From: Numida meleagris
Lineage: Eukaryota; Chordata; Aves; Galliformes; Numididae
Length of the DNA: 64,000 nucleotides
Direction: 5' to 3'
Assembly (NCBI RefSeq): GCF_002078875.1
Contig: NC_034414.1
Coordinates: 12,900,355 to 12,964,354, forward strand
This document shows positions 37,265 to 50,769 of the stretch, piece by piece (position 1 is the stretch's first letter; each line of letters opens with the position of its first letter). The position numbers and the translations under genes are program-made. The notes beneath the pieces are model-generated. The model saw only the letters and a list, made by a program, of their open reading frames with translations, had not been told where the DNA came from and made no database searches.

Positions 37265-37839
37265 CAACAAATACTGAATGTGGTCACAGTTGCGTAGGTG
37301 ATGTCTTGTAACAATATGGCTTATGTAAGGAGGAGAATTGCATTTTGCAAGTGTGGTTTTCTTGAAGAACTGCTTTCCAAATGCACTATTTTTTCTGCAT
37401 AGCAAATATATGAGATAACAGGTAAATGGTAGTTTGTGGCAACTATATTACTGTATAGCAACATATAATAACAAATAGTGATTAACATGACTATTTGATA
37501 TTAAAATTAATGATTATTTTTTTCTCAACATGGCTCTGCATGGTACAAAAACACTTTGTGACCAGGTAGCTAAGGCACAGAAAGAGATGAGAGGCAGGAA
37601 GTGGCCCTTCATCTTCTGAAGCTGAGGCCTACAGCTGAGTGCAGGAGTTTCTTTCTCCCCAGTGCCTTCCAGGAACACAAGTTCCTCAACATTTCTTATA
37701 CCTCATTACTTTTCCTACTGCAATAAGCCAAATCGTTGTGTCATTTGAGTTGTGCAGCAGCAGGCCGGATGAATGCATCCTTCTCTCTGACGATCTGGTC
37801 TGGATAGATACCCCAGAGACCATGAGGAGATGTAGAATG

Positions 37840-37878
37840 TTTTTTTTTTCCCTCTCCCTCCCCCCCCTTCCCCCCCAG
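37840..37878 (+). repeat. 37-base pyrimidine tract followed by AG
   Basis: T10, then CCCTCTCCCTC, C7, TT and C7 form an unbroken pyrimidine run ending at 37876, then AG. As sequence it is an ideal 3' splice acceptor tract and could also adopt H-DNA. No exon-like continuation is evident: TAG and TGA stops follow within 40 bases. Confidence 0.8.
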
Positions 37879-37879
37879 C

Positions 37880-40800
37880 TATTACATAATAGCTGATTTT
37901 TGGCTGCTGTAGTTATCCCCAGTGAAACGTTTTAGTTCCCTAAGCAGTAATGATAATACTTCAGACCACACTGCACACATGTGTGTAACTTTTTTTATAC
38001 AAACCTGCTGCATATGTACTGTTTCAATTACTGTGGTCATGGTTCTCAATATATCAATAACTCTAGAGAATAAAGCAGTTATGGAAATATATTCCTCCTG
38101 TATATTCCAGTCTCTTAAGAAACAGAAATCTGAGGGGACGTTTTGAATGCAAGATTTTTTAAGAAAGACAGAGCTTTACTTAAACTGTTTGTGTATTCAA
38201 GCTGAGATAATCACCCAAGGGGCAATCTAGTCCTTTTCCGTAAGTGTCTGATCTTTCTTCAACGTATTTATATTTGTTTTCATTGTGATCAATTGCTTTC
38301 AAGACGTTTTGGCACTTAATTTAACCTAAAGTTGCACATTAGGATCATTATAGCCAGAGGCAAATTCAGTTCTTAAGCGCTGGGGAAAGTCAACGTAACA
38401 GTATGAACATATATACCCGTAACGTTTCTGAATTCTCACCTCCCAGCATCGTGTCCAGACACAAGCTGCTGCTCCATTAACAGGCTGGGAGCTGTAGCCT
38501 ATATGTGACTAAATAAGGACTTCACAGCTATAGGTTTGCTGGGCATAGAACGGCAATTTCTTCTCCTTAGAGACACTGTGACAGCCAGGGTATCTCTCTC
38601 ATAGAGATGTGGATAATTCCCTCTCTCAGGCATCTGGGTGAACAGTGATGAAACTTGGAATCTGGGGGGTATCTGAAATACAGCGACACGCTACCGTTTA
38701 ACTGTCATTTCTTAGAATGTTGAACAGGAAAGAAAACCACCCTCTGCCACACTTGCACATATTTTGTTACATTCCTCGCTTGGAGATGTACTGCAACTCA
38801 TAGTTATTCTTTCCAATCTCTTCAGTCCCCATGGAAACTTTGTATTGCAGAAGACGATGACACAACGTGATACGAGTTGCTATATTTGCTAATTCTGGCC
38901 AGCAGGTTAGTTCTGCTCAGCCTCCAGATTTTTCTTCTCCTTCTCCCTCCTCTTCAACAGGAATACTGAATATGAAAATTACACTGATTTCGAACTACAG
39001 CTCTTGACGCAAAATTAACATCTCCTATTTTGATCGGTGTGTTTAATGAAAAAAAATACTTAAAATAATTTAAAGAATACAGCACAATTAATCCAAATAT
39101 TTTTGTTTGGATAACTGAAGCCAATCCATCTAAACTGATTCAGAAGTCCTATCCATACTGCTTCCATAGCTACATCAACAGTTTTCTAGGGGAATGCCGA
39201 TCATTCGGGTGAGACGCATCTAAATGGCAGAACGTTGGGGATGAGAATGGGCTGTTATGTGTTCTATAAGCTTGTAACATTAACAGCATACACAGTAGTA
39301 TTTTGGGCTGTGATAACTGCATGATGCAGATCAGAAAGTCCTAACGTTGCGTCATATTTGGTGAGTGAAAGTAAAAATTCTTGACATGGGTGGAGAAATC
39401 TCTGCCACCCTGGAATGATATATGCTTGGAAAGCTCTCATAATATTACTGAAGTGCCAGAAAAAGTAAATATTTTTCTGCACAAAAATCTTTTAGACCTG
39501 CCAGTAGCTGAATTTGATTATTCTTGTGTCGGTTTGAGGTTTCTATTATTTAACTGAGCATTTGTAGACAGATGGCCTCTTGTAGTGTTAATAAAAACAA
39601 CTTATGTAGGATTGTGTAGTAATTGGGGAAATACTGAGGGATTAGGAAAGAAGATAGCCTGCCAAAACCTGGTTTCTGTTTATACACAGCTAATTCCTTC
39701 TTACAGCAAATTAAGCCTTTTTTTTTTTTTTCTTCAAGCATGTTCAGTTATTCTGATCATGTAGGGCTAGAGTCTGGGATACTGAGAAATGGAGGTTTGT
39801 AGGTCAAACTCATCTTCCATTGATGCTTCAGTGGTATAACAAAGAAAAGGTGATCTGCAAGTGTATTTTTTAAGATGATTCACGTAGCTAAGCTGTGCAT
39901 GCTTCCAAGCCTGTGCCACGCTCAAAAATGCTATGAACTCAGATGACACAATAAATACTGTGAAGGGACCGAGTTCTAAGCAGAGCTGATCAAAAGAGAC
40001 CTGAATGGGACATTTCTGTGTCCTGTCCATTTTTTTTTTCACTGTGTATTTTTCCCCCAGTCTACTTCTTGCTTTGTACTGTAGTGTCAACTAAGATTTC
40101 ATTTCATTTAAATCTTTATATCACAACTTCTTATTTAGTAAAAATGTAAATAAGGAAAACAGTTACAACTTCGATTACAAAATCAGTATAACTATTTGGC
40201 AAACTTTACAAAGATGAAATGTTTTAAACTTGTTGAGAATTTAGGATGTGAAAAAGCTCTGCTTTTTTAATAAAGCCATCAGTTGCTCCCCCTCCTTGTA
40301 AGAAAAATATTATCAGCTTTTTCTGCTTCAGATTTTTAGGTGACTTTCGAATGAAGATACAAAACTGAGCCTACAGGTATGAGGCATTTTGAAGCATATT
40401 CATAGGCAAGTGACTTGCAGCAGGGGGAACACAGAAGCCTCCCCAAACCTGCTTTGGCAAAGCCTTTTATTAGCCTAGGACTGGGAGAGAACAAAAGTCA
40501 TATTCTTCTGTCCCGACCACAGAGATTTGCAGTGTTGCTGACCACACCTAAGCTGATCATCTGCACAACCTTAAAATTCAATGCAGAGAAGGAGGCAGTT
40601 TTAGGATACTGTCTGTCTGCCCAGCTTCTTGAATCAGATGGGCTACAATACGCTAGCCAAATAGCCTTTATTTCCATAAATGGCTAAAGGAATCTACAGT
40701 AACTAGCTCAGATGTTGCTAACCCCAATGCAGGTAGCTCTGCTTGATCATCTGAATCGGGCCAAACCGTCTGCTGCTTCATGGCTGTTCTGAATGCCACC

Positions 40801-41331
40801 ACTAAGTGACTGCTCTGTACTGATACTTGCACTTAAGCAAAAGCAGCTCTCTGGCTTAAGCGGTGTTTCTCTTCTTGGCTGTTGACATTGAGACAGAATG
40901 CATCCTGTGATGAAAGAAAAGCATGCACAATGCAGTTCAAAGTATCAAAACTGTTTGCTGAGCTGGCAGGAAATTTAATTTAGCACATGGGACTTAATGC
41001 TGTGAAGATTAAAAGTTCTTATTCAGATGAGAATGAAAGCCTTGTGATTGCCTTATCAAATGAAACATGTGCAGGGCTTCAAGTCAGCAGGCCATAAAAG
41101 CACTGATAGAGTTCTGCACATTGCAAAGGTCTTTCTAGTCCTTCCCCTTGCTCTTCTGAAAGTGTTTTAGCTCTGATGGGATGATTGGCATTGTCTCCTT
41201 TAGCTTGCAGTTTACTGTATCACTGACACCACGTTTAACTCGATCACCGGCAGTGTCGAATGGGTTGAATGCAGACAAGGGAATATGAGACCAGGGCAGG
41301 CTGGGTATTTTGATTTTTGGTGAATTTTGTT
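37880..41331. other. Intergenic DNA, nothing recognised
   Basis: AT-rich sequence with short T and A runs and no supported gene, repeat family or RNA. The 38.2-38.4 kb stretch has a balanced, non-repetitive look that could be conserved non-coding sequence, but this cannot be judged from one genome. Confidence 0.5.
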
Positions 41332-41350
41332 CCCCCCCCCCCCCCCCCCC
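41332..41350 (+). repeat. C19 homopolymer (G19 on minus strand)
   Basis: Nineteen consecutive C bordered by GGCC. Long C/G homopolymers are rare and error-prone in sequencing. The minus strand can form a G-quadruplex and the plus strand an i-motif. Confidence 0.9.
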
Positions 41351-44300
41351 GGCCAAAAATCAGATTCTAACTGCATACATGCATTACAAATTCCTATATT
41401 TTTATACCCCAGAGCCTTGAACTGCAGATTGTTTGATACTGGATGAAACCTGCTGCAGAGACACTGGAGAAGTATTAATACATGCTTAGCATGTTGTTAT
41501 TCTCTTCTCCTTTTATTTTCTAGACTTCTGCTACTGGCTGCTACCATAGCCACTGTTGACAGGATAGTGAGCTAAAAGGAGATTTTATGTTATCCTTCAG
41601 GTCTCACCTCAGCATAACATGAACACCTGCTATGGTAGCAGAGCTGTCGCTACTTGTCTGGTTGGGTTCTGGTGTGGCCAGTCCTACCAAAATTCCCAAA
41701 TCCCAAGCAATGCTGCACCAAAATGGCAAAACGTGATACCTGAGCTATCAAGGCTAGCTGGATTGATGTGTAAATGCAGGGGTCAACTGGTGGCCACTTT
41801 TCAAACAAGGCCAGCCCTAGCAATGCTTGTGAATCTGAAGAGCTCTTGGGCAGTAAGAGAGCTCCCACCCACTGAGATCCCACTGGGGTCCTGTGACAAG
41901 TGGGTGTCTGTACTCAGCTACTTAAAATTCTCTTCCTGCCACCAAAGTATTCTTAGTCAGTAAAGGTCTGTATCACAGTACTTTGGTAAAAAAAAAAAAC
42001 CTATAGGTAGACAGTGCAGAATATTCTTAAGAGAACGTTAATAGCAATAAGAGAATAATGATAATATTAATCATAGCATTATCAGTAGCCATGGAATTTC
42101 CAGTTTTTCTAAGAGCTCAAACATTTTTCTGAGTGCTGTATAAAGGCAGCCTGGCATCATTTTCTTGGTGGGAAGTTAGAGCAGCTTTTGTAGACAAAAT
42201 ATAGAAAGCTTAGTGCTCTGTATTATAGTTCAGAAGATCAATAGCTCCCTTTGTTTAGGGATTCTGATGTTAAAAGAAAAAACCTCTTGTTTATGTGCTG
42301 CCTTGGCCTATTAGCCTTGTCTGTTACTAATAAAAGTTCTTTCAGAGCACTCTAAGTGATCAGAGTCTTGAACAACTTTCCATAACCAGCAAAAGCATTA
42401 GATAGGAAAAAATAGACAAGAAAAAAAAAAAAGCCTGCTGAAGTCTGCCTTTCTACAAGCAATATGTCTTTGGGTATGAATTTCAGAGTGGGCAGAGAAC
42501 GTAATTCTGTTTGGCATGGAAATATATACTAAGTGGAAATTTTAAAGAAAGTCAGGAAATATTCTTAGCTTATCAGTTCTATGGGTGTATTAGAAACTTA
42601 GATGAGAATAGTTTTCATCATGAGAAGTTAACTGCATGCTTCTGAACTGTTACTGCAAAATAAGAGGAAGGGGGAAGTGTAATAACTAATGTTTTGGGTT
42701 GGGCTTTTTTGTGTGTTTTTTTGCATATCTTTTAACAGCTGTGGGCATGGGAGCATGGAACGGACATGTTTCTATTCTTAAATGGAAAAAAAAATAACCT
42801 TCAGAAATTTCCATTGGACAACACTCAAAATCTAAGGGAATTCAAATTTTTCTTCAGGCAAAGGAGGCCATTTCATGAAAACACAAATCACAGGAACCAC
42901 CCAAAGGGACCAAAGTTTTCAAGATCTTCCTTCTAGATTTTTTTTTTTACGTAGTCTTCATTTTCACACCCAACCTATTGGTGTGGTTAGAAAACACTAA
43001 AAATATAACTCCTACATAATGAGGAAAAAAAAATAATAATTTAGAGGAAGGCCAACATTTTCCAAATGTGAATGTCTAAAGCTATGTACATAAATCTTTA
43101 GGTTTAGCCTCCCAAAAGAATACCTTAATTTTTAATAAGTTCTGGACATACGCAAATCTCACTGGAGCTGGAGAGTTGCTATTTTGAAAGTTAAATCACT
43201 TTCCTAGAAACTTACATAGGGATACTAAGGTATTGATTTTCTTTCTAAAAAGTGTAAAATCAATGCTATCTGAGCTCCTAATGCAATTATGTCTTCTAAA
43301 AACCCTTTCCTATGGATTTAGACCTTCAGCATAGGGATTCAAAGTCTGCTTTGCTGAAGAGTCCACTATGCAGCTCTCTCTCCATCAGAGCTGATGTGGG
43401 CCAGTGGGAATTTTGCAGCAAAAATCTTCCCTAGACCATGTCAGAGAGGCCAGTTCTTGCATTTTTGGGAAGTACTTCAACACAGCACTGAAGTACAGCA
43501 TGTGTTTTTTGAGTTGCAGTACAAGCCATGCATCCATACTGCCCTTAAAGGACTGATACTGCAAGTTAAATATCCTCTGATCTGCCAGATCAGATGCAAA
43601 GTCAGGGGCCAAACAGTGAACCACCTGCCAAGTGGAGGCTTTGTCCTACACAGAGGGACTCTGTCTTAGCTTTGTTTCTTTCCTTACCATCCTATGTCAC
43701 ACCTCCTCTTCAATTCCTAGATCTCCTTCAGAAAACATGAAATCTGTTTAGTGGCTGAATTAGATATTTGTTTGACTTGTAGGTGTCCATGAAGGACTGT
43801 GTAATGGGGCAGTGCTAATGTATGCACAGCTGGGGAAGCTCTCCTTTGCATTACCTAGGTACCATGTCATGGTCTTGATTTTTTAAAGGTTAAATTTGGA
43901 TGCTGGATTTATTGCTTATTCTTGCTGATTTTAGCCGGGTGGGGCTGATGCCAGCTCTCTGCCTTGCTTGACATCCTGTAAAGGGAAAGCGCAATGATCT
44001 TTTATTTTTTCACAATCAATCTCCAGAGGAGAGAAAGCCCCGTTCCAGATTTAATTTGCAGTGCTCTGTGATGCAATTCTCTCATGAGGCCCTCTTTACT
44101 CCTCTTTTTGCTGTAAATCACAAGATCTTCACCAATTTAACCTCCACCCTCCCTTAGCATCTACACGTACCTGTAGCAGATGGGCATTTTTTTTCGCATA
44201 GCTTTCTCCAGACCTTTGTTTATGGAAACTCTGAACTGGATACAGTTGTAAAAATTGCCCAAAGCAAGAAATTCAGATGTGCAAGAGAGACTAACAGCAG

Positions 44301-44600
44301 TGCCACAGTGTCAACACTAGTGAGTCATCTCCCTCTTGACACTAAGCACAATGGTAACACTGCCTAGCAGTGACCCAGAAGACTACACCACTGCCTTTCT
44401 TGCAAATAACTAGTTTCTTTTCCGCTCTCTGTACGACAAGTTCTTTATTTCCTTGAGATCATGAGACCATTCTCTGTATACTGAAGTTAGTTCAGTTGCA
44501 TTTAAGCAACTTATGCGTATTATATCACAGCAGAGCTCCTTGGTATTTATGCAGTGAGGAGAAATTCAGATGAGTAAATCCATGTTTTATGACTCAGCAC
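41351..44600. other. Intergenic DNA, nothing recognised
   Basis: AT-rich sequence with several A and T runs (for example at 42421, 42786 and 42939). Overlapping plus and minus ORFs at 41619-41963 and 43385-43669 are chance-length and unrecognised. Confidence 0.55.
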
Positions 44601-44609
44601 AGTCACAGT

Positions 44610-44715
44610 TTATGGCTCTCACACAATCTTTCTCTGCAGCCTTGGGCAAGCTACTTAGCCGCTTTCTGCACAATCCGTAATAACCCTCCCTTCTCTGTGC
44701 TTCCTGTTTTGTCCA
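44610..44715 (+). repeat. Possible MIR-like (CORE-SINE) fossil
   Basis: GCAGCCTTGGGCAAGCTACT followed by TAGCCGCTTTCTGCAC matches the MIR core (GTGACCTTGGGCAAGTCACTTAACCTCTCTGTGCC). The remainder is diverged. Confidence 0.55.
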
Positions 44716-47700
44716 TAACCTCTTTAATGCAAATGTTATCCTATATATTTACATGGCACTTACCAACAGGGGAGCTTTACTCCTGGTAATCCCCAGGTAT
44801 CACTAGAATCAGGAATAAACTTGTAATATCTGAGCAATCAAACCATGAATTTTCCTTATTTCAACCTACGTTCTTTTAACATGTCCTCTGGATATCTTCC
44901 AAAAATGGCCAAACTAGAAACTAAAGCAGTAGTAAGAATGTATCTCCTGTCATGTAGTCTGGCTACAGGTTCCATAAATATGGTATTTTCACTGCTGAAA
45001 GACTGAGCACAGATGCCATGCCAGTGGGGAACAGGGCTGCAAAGGGAGAATTGGAGCCACGAGCTGCCTGGCTGTTACTGTAAAAAATACACTTCTCTTT
45101 TTCACTGTAACATTCCCTGTCTCATTTTCTTCCGGTCAGAGTGGTTTGCACAGATGGGCAGAACCCAGGGAACACAATTCCTTGCCTTGCCATATCACGC
45201 TTACAGTTATTAAGAAAACCTTTTCCTTTTCCTCTGGGATTTGCACCCAAGATTCTGCCTCCTGCAAGAGATTCCCAGGCACAAATCAAGGAGAGGAAAG
45301 GTGGAATGGAAAAAAGAGGAAAGAGAGCAGGAAGCCCTTCCTTCTCAATCAGTTTCAAGTAGGCCCAATTTTGCCTTGAAACTACCTTAAGGCATCTGAG
45401 TGGGACTGGTCTCTTTCAGCAGTGCCAAAGGGCTTTAAAAGTGCTTGCATAATAGCAGTTTGGTCTGTCCTCACAAGCCTGTGATTTCTGTATCGGGACT
45501 CAGGAGATTCTTCAGCACTTTGCTATCTCCTGCAGTGTGAGGTAGCTCTCAGAATCTCCCTGTAGAAATCTGGTATGTTACGTGGAATAATTCTGTTTGA
45601 GCTTGACAAAGGTTTTGCAAATGAGAATGAAGGACGGCACAGTATTTTCAGAGTTCTGTTCTAATTAGAGGGAGATTTATGCGATGTTTTTTTTTTATGA
45701 ACTGCTGGAGGTTTACATTTAGCTTTTCCTGTCAGAAGAAATAGATCTGGCAAACAGCCAGCTAGGAAGCTATTCCTGCTATTCCTGGGAAACTTTCTTA
45801 GTAATTAAAAGCACCTGGGCAGACTCTCTTTGTCACCGCTGTCTGGCTAGGCCTCTGGAGTCAGAGATGCAGATGTGGAATGGTCCTAGCAGCGGCAGGA
45901 ACTTAGTAATTCAAGGTGTTCCTTTTTTATGTTACACATCTTGGACGTCCATTTGTACACCCCAGGAAAGATGACAAAGGAAATGAATGAAAGTGCATGA
46001 CCTCGGGACCTCTACAGTGTCAAAATCTCCTTAAATGAAAGATTTTCATTTTGGCTGTGGTTGGTGTTCGGAGATCATCAAATGGACTTAAAAAATGTGT
46101 CCTTCCCTGACCCACAACACTGCCTTGTGCATGGTGACCCTTTAGAGAGACTTTATGTAGTATTTCTGGGCTTACTCCTGCAATCAGGAAGGATCCAGTC
46201 ACATTTCTTTTTGAAGAAATGTGAAGACTCTTTCCTGCTTGTGAAGCAGACGTAGGTACTTCTGAAAAGAGAAATACTCACTGTCGTGAGGCTGGCAGTC
46301 AAACTGTTGAAGGTGGTGGCGATGCTGACCTCAGCTAAAGTGAAGTGAATTTGGAGAAATTAAGAAGACTGGAATTATTTATAGCTGGAAGGAAACAAGA
46401 TCAAACTTTGCATTTAGGCAGCTCCTACTTCCTTAGTAGCTTTATTAGTCAATGAGGGTCTTCTTGAAACCATACCGTGTCTACCTGATATAATCTGAGA
46501 GGGCAATGGGGAACTGAGAGAAAGTTTCTCAGTTAGCTGACAGCTATCTTCCAGCTTATTCTGCCAGACCCTAGACAAAACAATAAAGCTTGCACTGATG
46601 AATGTAGCACTTGCTACAGATAGTGGAATATCAGGAAGGAATATGGTCCACATGTGTGGATAGCTGCAATAGGTCAAGTACAACAGTCCTTTATGCCTAG
46701 CAAAGGACAGCTAAGGAAGAAAGAGAGAGGATTTAGGGAATCTGCTTGGCAGCTACCTCCTAGAAGGAAGTAGCGCTGTCACTGCATGCTAAATAGATTC
46801 CTTACTTTTTTTCTGTTCTTCTCCCATAGCTATTACTTATGTCTATGCCGGCCTTAATCTCTACCTCAGCCCGTGTTTCTATACACATCTCAAATTTCAA
46901 TAAAAGACTCAAGAAAAGGTGGAATTACCAGAGAATGTTGAAGGTGTTAATATAGGAAGTTAAATAATCTACTTAAATAAAAATCTAAGTGAGTTATTTT
47001 AAGTACATGTTCTTGTTCAGGAAATCAAAATTTAATCCTCATGTCTTTCAGAGCCTGGCCAAGCCAAAACCCCAGGACCTCTTCAGAAGGAGACCAACAA
47101 ATAGAAGCTTTGTTAATCAACCAGAATTTTTTTGCTTACTGGGGTTAAAAATATGTATTGTTTTAACTTTATTATTTGTTCTTCTGCTAACTTTAGGATA
47201 AAGAATTGCTGATTCCTGGGGATACATGCTTTCTCTCTGGTCAGAACCAGCTAATGAACTAGGTAAGACTGATGCTGGGACCAATCACTTAAAAAATTAA
47301 ATTGTTTGTCTCACCAACCCATGTATCAGTAGTAAAAATAAATTCAACTTGTGCAGAAATGATATGCTTTGCAGAAGAGAAATACAATCAGTTTTGTTCT
47401 ATAGATTAATTAAAAATGCTGGATAAAGGAAATTAATTAATTGAGCTCCACGGTGATTCCCTCTGATGATCACGAAGAAGCACAAGCACATCCTCAATTA
47501 TTTCCTGCTCTTCTGAGCTGCAGAGATTAGAAATCCCTCAAAACACATTGGTTTGAACCTGCAAGACACCCGCGTGCCTAGGGTTCAGGTGTGGCCGGTC
47601 AGATTATCATGGCAGATTGGCATGGACAATCTTTTCATGGCAACACTGTTTCCTCTATATCAGACGTTTAGAGTCCTTTTCAGGGTGCAAAGAAGTCAGT

Positions 47701-50500
47701 GACAGGGTGAAGAACTCAGGCCTAGCCAAAAGTATCAGCCTCAGCCTGTTTGGTTTGTGGAAAGTGAGAGCACAGTCCAGTGGGAAGCCCATGGGGCCTA
47801 TTTATGACTTCTTCTGCAGCGCTTACAGCCACGGATTGAAACCTACCTCCACTTTTCAGCTGGTGGGGTGATGTAACAACAGCAGTACTCCAACAACAAC
47901 AACAACAAAATAAAATGGCTTCAATGTTACCCTGGTTTTGACTTGCTGTTCTCGTGCTGAAGTTTTGCACGGTTTGATTTACATTTCCGATCAGTCACTT
48001 CAAACATCTATTTCCTTGCTTTGGTATCTCCTGGTGATATGAGTATTGTGGAGAAATAAGGCAGTAATTTTCTGTCATGCCCTTGCTATCTGTTTCCCCT
48101 TTTCTCCTTTCCCTTCCTGTTTAATCTCTCACTGGCCGCTGTTTAGTTATTCCTTGCCGATAAGGGGTGGCTTTACAGTTACACAATTTGAGTATCTGTA
48201 TTTCTGTAAAGCCCTGCTGAAAATGAGGCACTTGCATATCTTTGAAAGGAATTATGTTCTTAATTTGGGCCGTCCTCAACTAGCAAAAGAAATGAGTTAC
48301 AGTTCCTTAGCCAGTCATTCATGGGGACAAGAAGAAAAATCCCTGCATCTTTTCTGACACAGAATATAGTTCGTTGTGTCATTGCTCTTCTGCACTATTT
48401 CACTGTGGAGTTAGTTTGCAGCAATCAGTAAAGAGAACAAATAAGAAAATATCAAATGATCACCTTTTTTTTTGTATTCTGCAAAATTCTTGCAACAGCA
48501 TGTATCTACGCAGGTGTGTAAAAAGGAAAACAGAAGCTTTCAATTTTAGGAGAGCAGAATATTCACCCAGCCTTTTTAAGATGTCAAATAGCTGCAAAAT
48601 TCATTTTTGACTATTGCTGGTGAGTACTTGTTGAAGAAAGATGTATTTAATCTATCAGCTTCTAAGGGATTTGTGCCTCTGTGCCTCGCAAGGGATTCAT
48701 GTGTAGTTGCTGATGTGGCTTCCTTGACTTCTGGGCACTTGTTTTCTTGCAGAATAGAAGCAGAACAGCACATTGTTTAACTAAGGAATTGCAGGTGGAA
48801 GCATCACAGACTGAAACTGTTAATCCAAAAAGCAATCTGCTAGTCTGTCATGTTTGTTCTTACGCAAGCACATTTTATCAGAACGTGAGGGAATAGCAAT
48901 GTCAGAACTTCACTGTTTGTTTTGTCCTCATTATTTCAACTAGAGTTTAATGAGCTTCCTTCCAGGAGCATCAGCAGTATTGCCTTGTATTGGTGTTGGT
49001 GGCTTAAGTGGTAAACAGCAGGTTAGTCTGTTTTCTTGTTCTTAAGAAAATAGATGTTTAGAAAAAAACTTGTCTAAAAACAGAAACTAGGATTTTAGAA
49101 AGGGATATAAGCAAACTTGGCATTCAGGTCTCATTGAGAATTGAAAGGTCGGTATAAGAATTTGGCCAGCTAAGCCTCAGCATGTCTTGTGGGATAGTTA
49201 GGGCTGTGCTGCCACAGTAAATAGCAGGTTATTGGCATAACATCATTTCCAGTCAGACAAGGCAAGTTAATAGACAAAGATCAGAACACATCACCAGGCA
49301 TTAGAATTGCAAGTGCAGGGATTCATATTCAGAACCTGGGAATTTAGCCATGCTAGCTGGGGTGTGAACCGATAATTTTGTCAGCTCTTGTTTTCTTCCC
49401 AGGCAGATGTCCTCCCAGCCTTCTTGCCATTGCTTTTCAAGTTCAGTTGCTAGGTTTTATTGCCAGGATGCATGAAACCATTCCAAATCAATGACAGTGG
49501 TTTGAGCACAGTAAATAGCACCTGAAAACCACCGAAAGGAGGCTTAGAAAGATCTTGGTCTCCTTGTATTGAATATCAACACTCCAGGGACTCACTCACC
49601 ACTTCCTTGCTTTTTGCCTTTCTGATTCCTGACACTTTTTGTATACTCATGTAAAAAGCAAGAGGAGTTCAGCTTAAAGCTGGTATTTGTGCAAAATAAT
49701 ACTGGCTATATGTAAAACAGAACAGTTGTACTCCAGCCAGTAATAGTTTTGCTCAAATAACTGCTTCTCCAGTATTATTACAGTATCAGCAAATATAGAG
49801 TGCTATGGAAAAAGTCCATGCTTAGTTGCCATTTGTGAAATGAGTACAAGACAATGTGCCAATGTCACTTTGAGGGGCAATCTCTGCAATAGAACAAGAG
49901 CTGAGTGAATGACTATTAAAACTAATCGCCTAGGATGTCAAAAAACTGTTCTTTCTTCATCCAGTTGATAAGCATCATCCTTGGAAAACATCTGCAGTTT
50001 TGCATCATCTCTCCTCATTATTTATATTTCTTGGGAAGATGAGCAAAAGACATCATAAAATCCTCACATTCAAATGATGCCGCCCCATACCTTCTAGTTT
50101 GCAATGTTGAAAGAAAGGGAAAAAGAAGCTCATCAATTTTGCCTAAGATTTCAATAGATTTGACTTTTAACTTTTTAAACTTGTTAACTTGTTCCTTCTT
50201 TAAAATATTGATATCTATCACTTTGGGATTTGAGTGGTCATCTGTGACTAGAAATGACAGTCTTCAGATTCTGAAATCCTTGTTCTGTTAAAGTAACCAG
50301 TTAGTTTGGCAAGTGGTTTCACAGACCACAGGTTTTGCTGACAAGTTCCTTAAAGCTTCAGAGATGACAGAGATTGCTGTAGGAGATCATGACAGATGGG
50401 ACTTCTGGGCAGCATAGTCTAACCAGCCACTGCCTGTTCTACTATCCTGTGACAAGTCACCAGTCATATCCACACCTGATAGTTTACACTGGACGATGTA
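44716..50500. other. Intergenic DNA, nothing recognised apart from a CAA repeat
   Basis: AT-rich to moderately balanced sequence with chance ORFs on both strands at 45.1-45.4, 46.4-46.7 and 47.6-48.4 kb. No domain or repeat family was recognised. Confidence 0.5.
47891..47909 (+). repeat. (CAA)n microsatellite
   Basis: Six CAA units followed by AA. It is a short simple repeat. Confidence 0.85.
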
Positions 50501-50501
50501 A

Positions 50502-50766
50502 TGATAGAGCAAGGGGAAATGGCTTCAAGCTTAAGGAGGGTTGATTTAGATTGGGTATAACGAAAAAGTCTTTTACAGTGAGGATGGTGAGGCACCGGAA
50601 CAAGTTGCCTAGAGACGTGGTCAATGCCCTGTTCCTGGAGATTTTCAAGGCTGGATCAAGCCCTGGGCAACCTGATCTAGCTGTGCATGTCCCTGTTCAT
50701 TGCAGGGGAGTTGGACTAGACGACCTTCAAAGGTCCCTTCCAACTCTAAGGATTCTATGATTCTCT
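50502..50766 (+). mobile_element. CR1 LINE 3' end (well preserved)
   Basis: The segment runs from a GAGCAAGGGGAAATGGCTTC block through CAGTGAGGATGGTGAGGCAC, GGAACAAGTTGCCTAGAGAC and TTGGACTAGACGACCTTC to the tail GGATTCTATGATTCTCTGAC. This is the typical 3' end of chicken-type CR1, including the octamer-like ATTCTATG repeats. It is 5'-truncated like most CR1 copies. The 69-codon ORF inside is the degraded C-terminal end of the LINE's ORF2, in part, or chance. Confidence 0.93.
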
Positions 50767-50769
50767 GAC

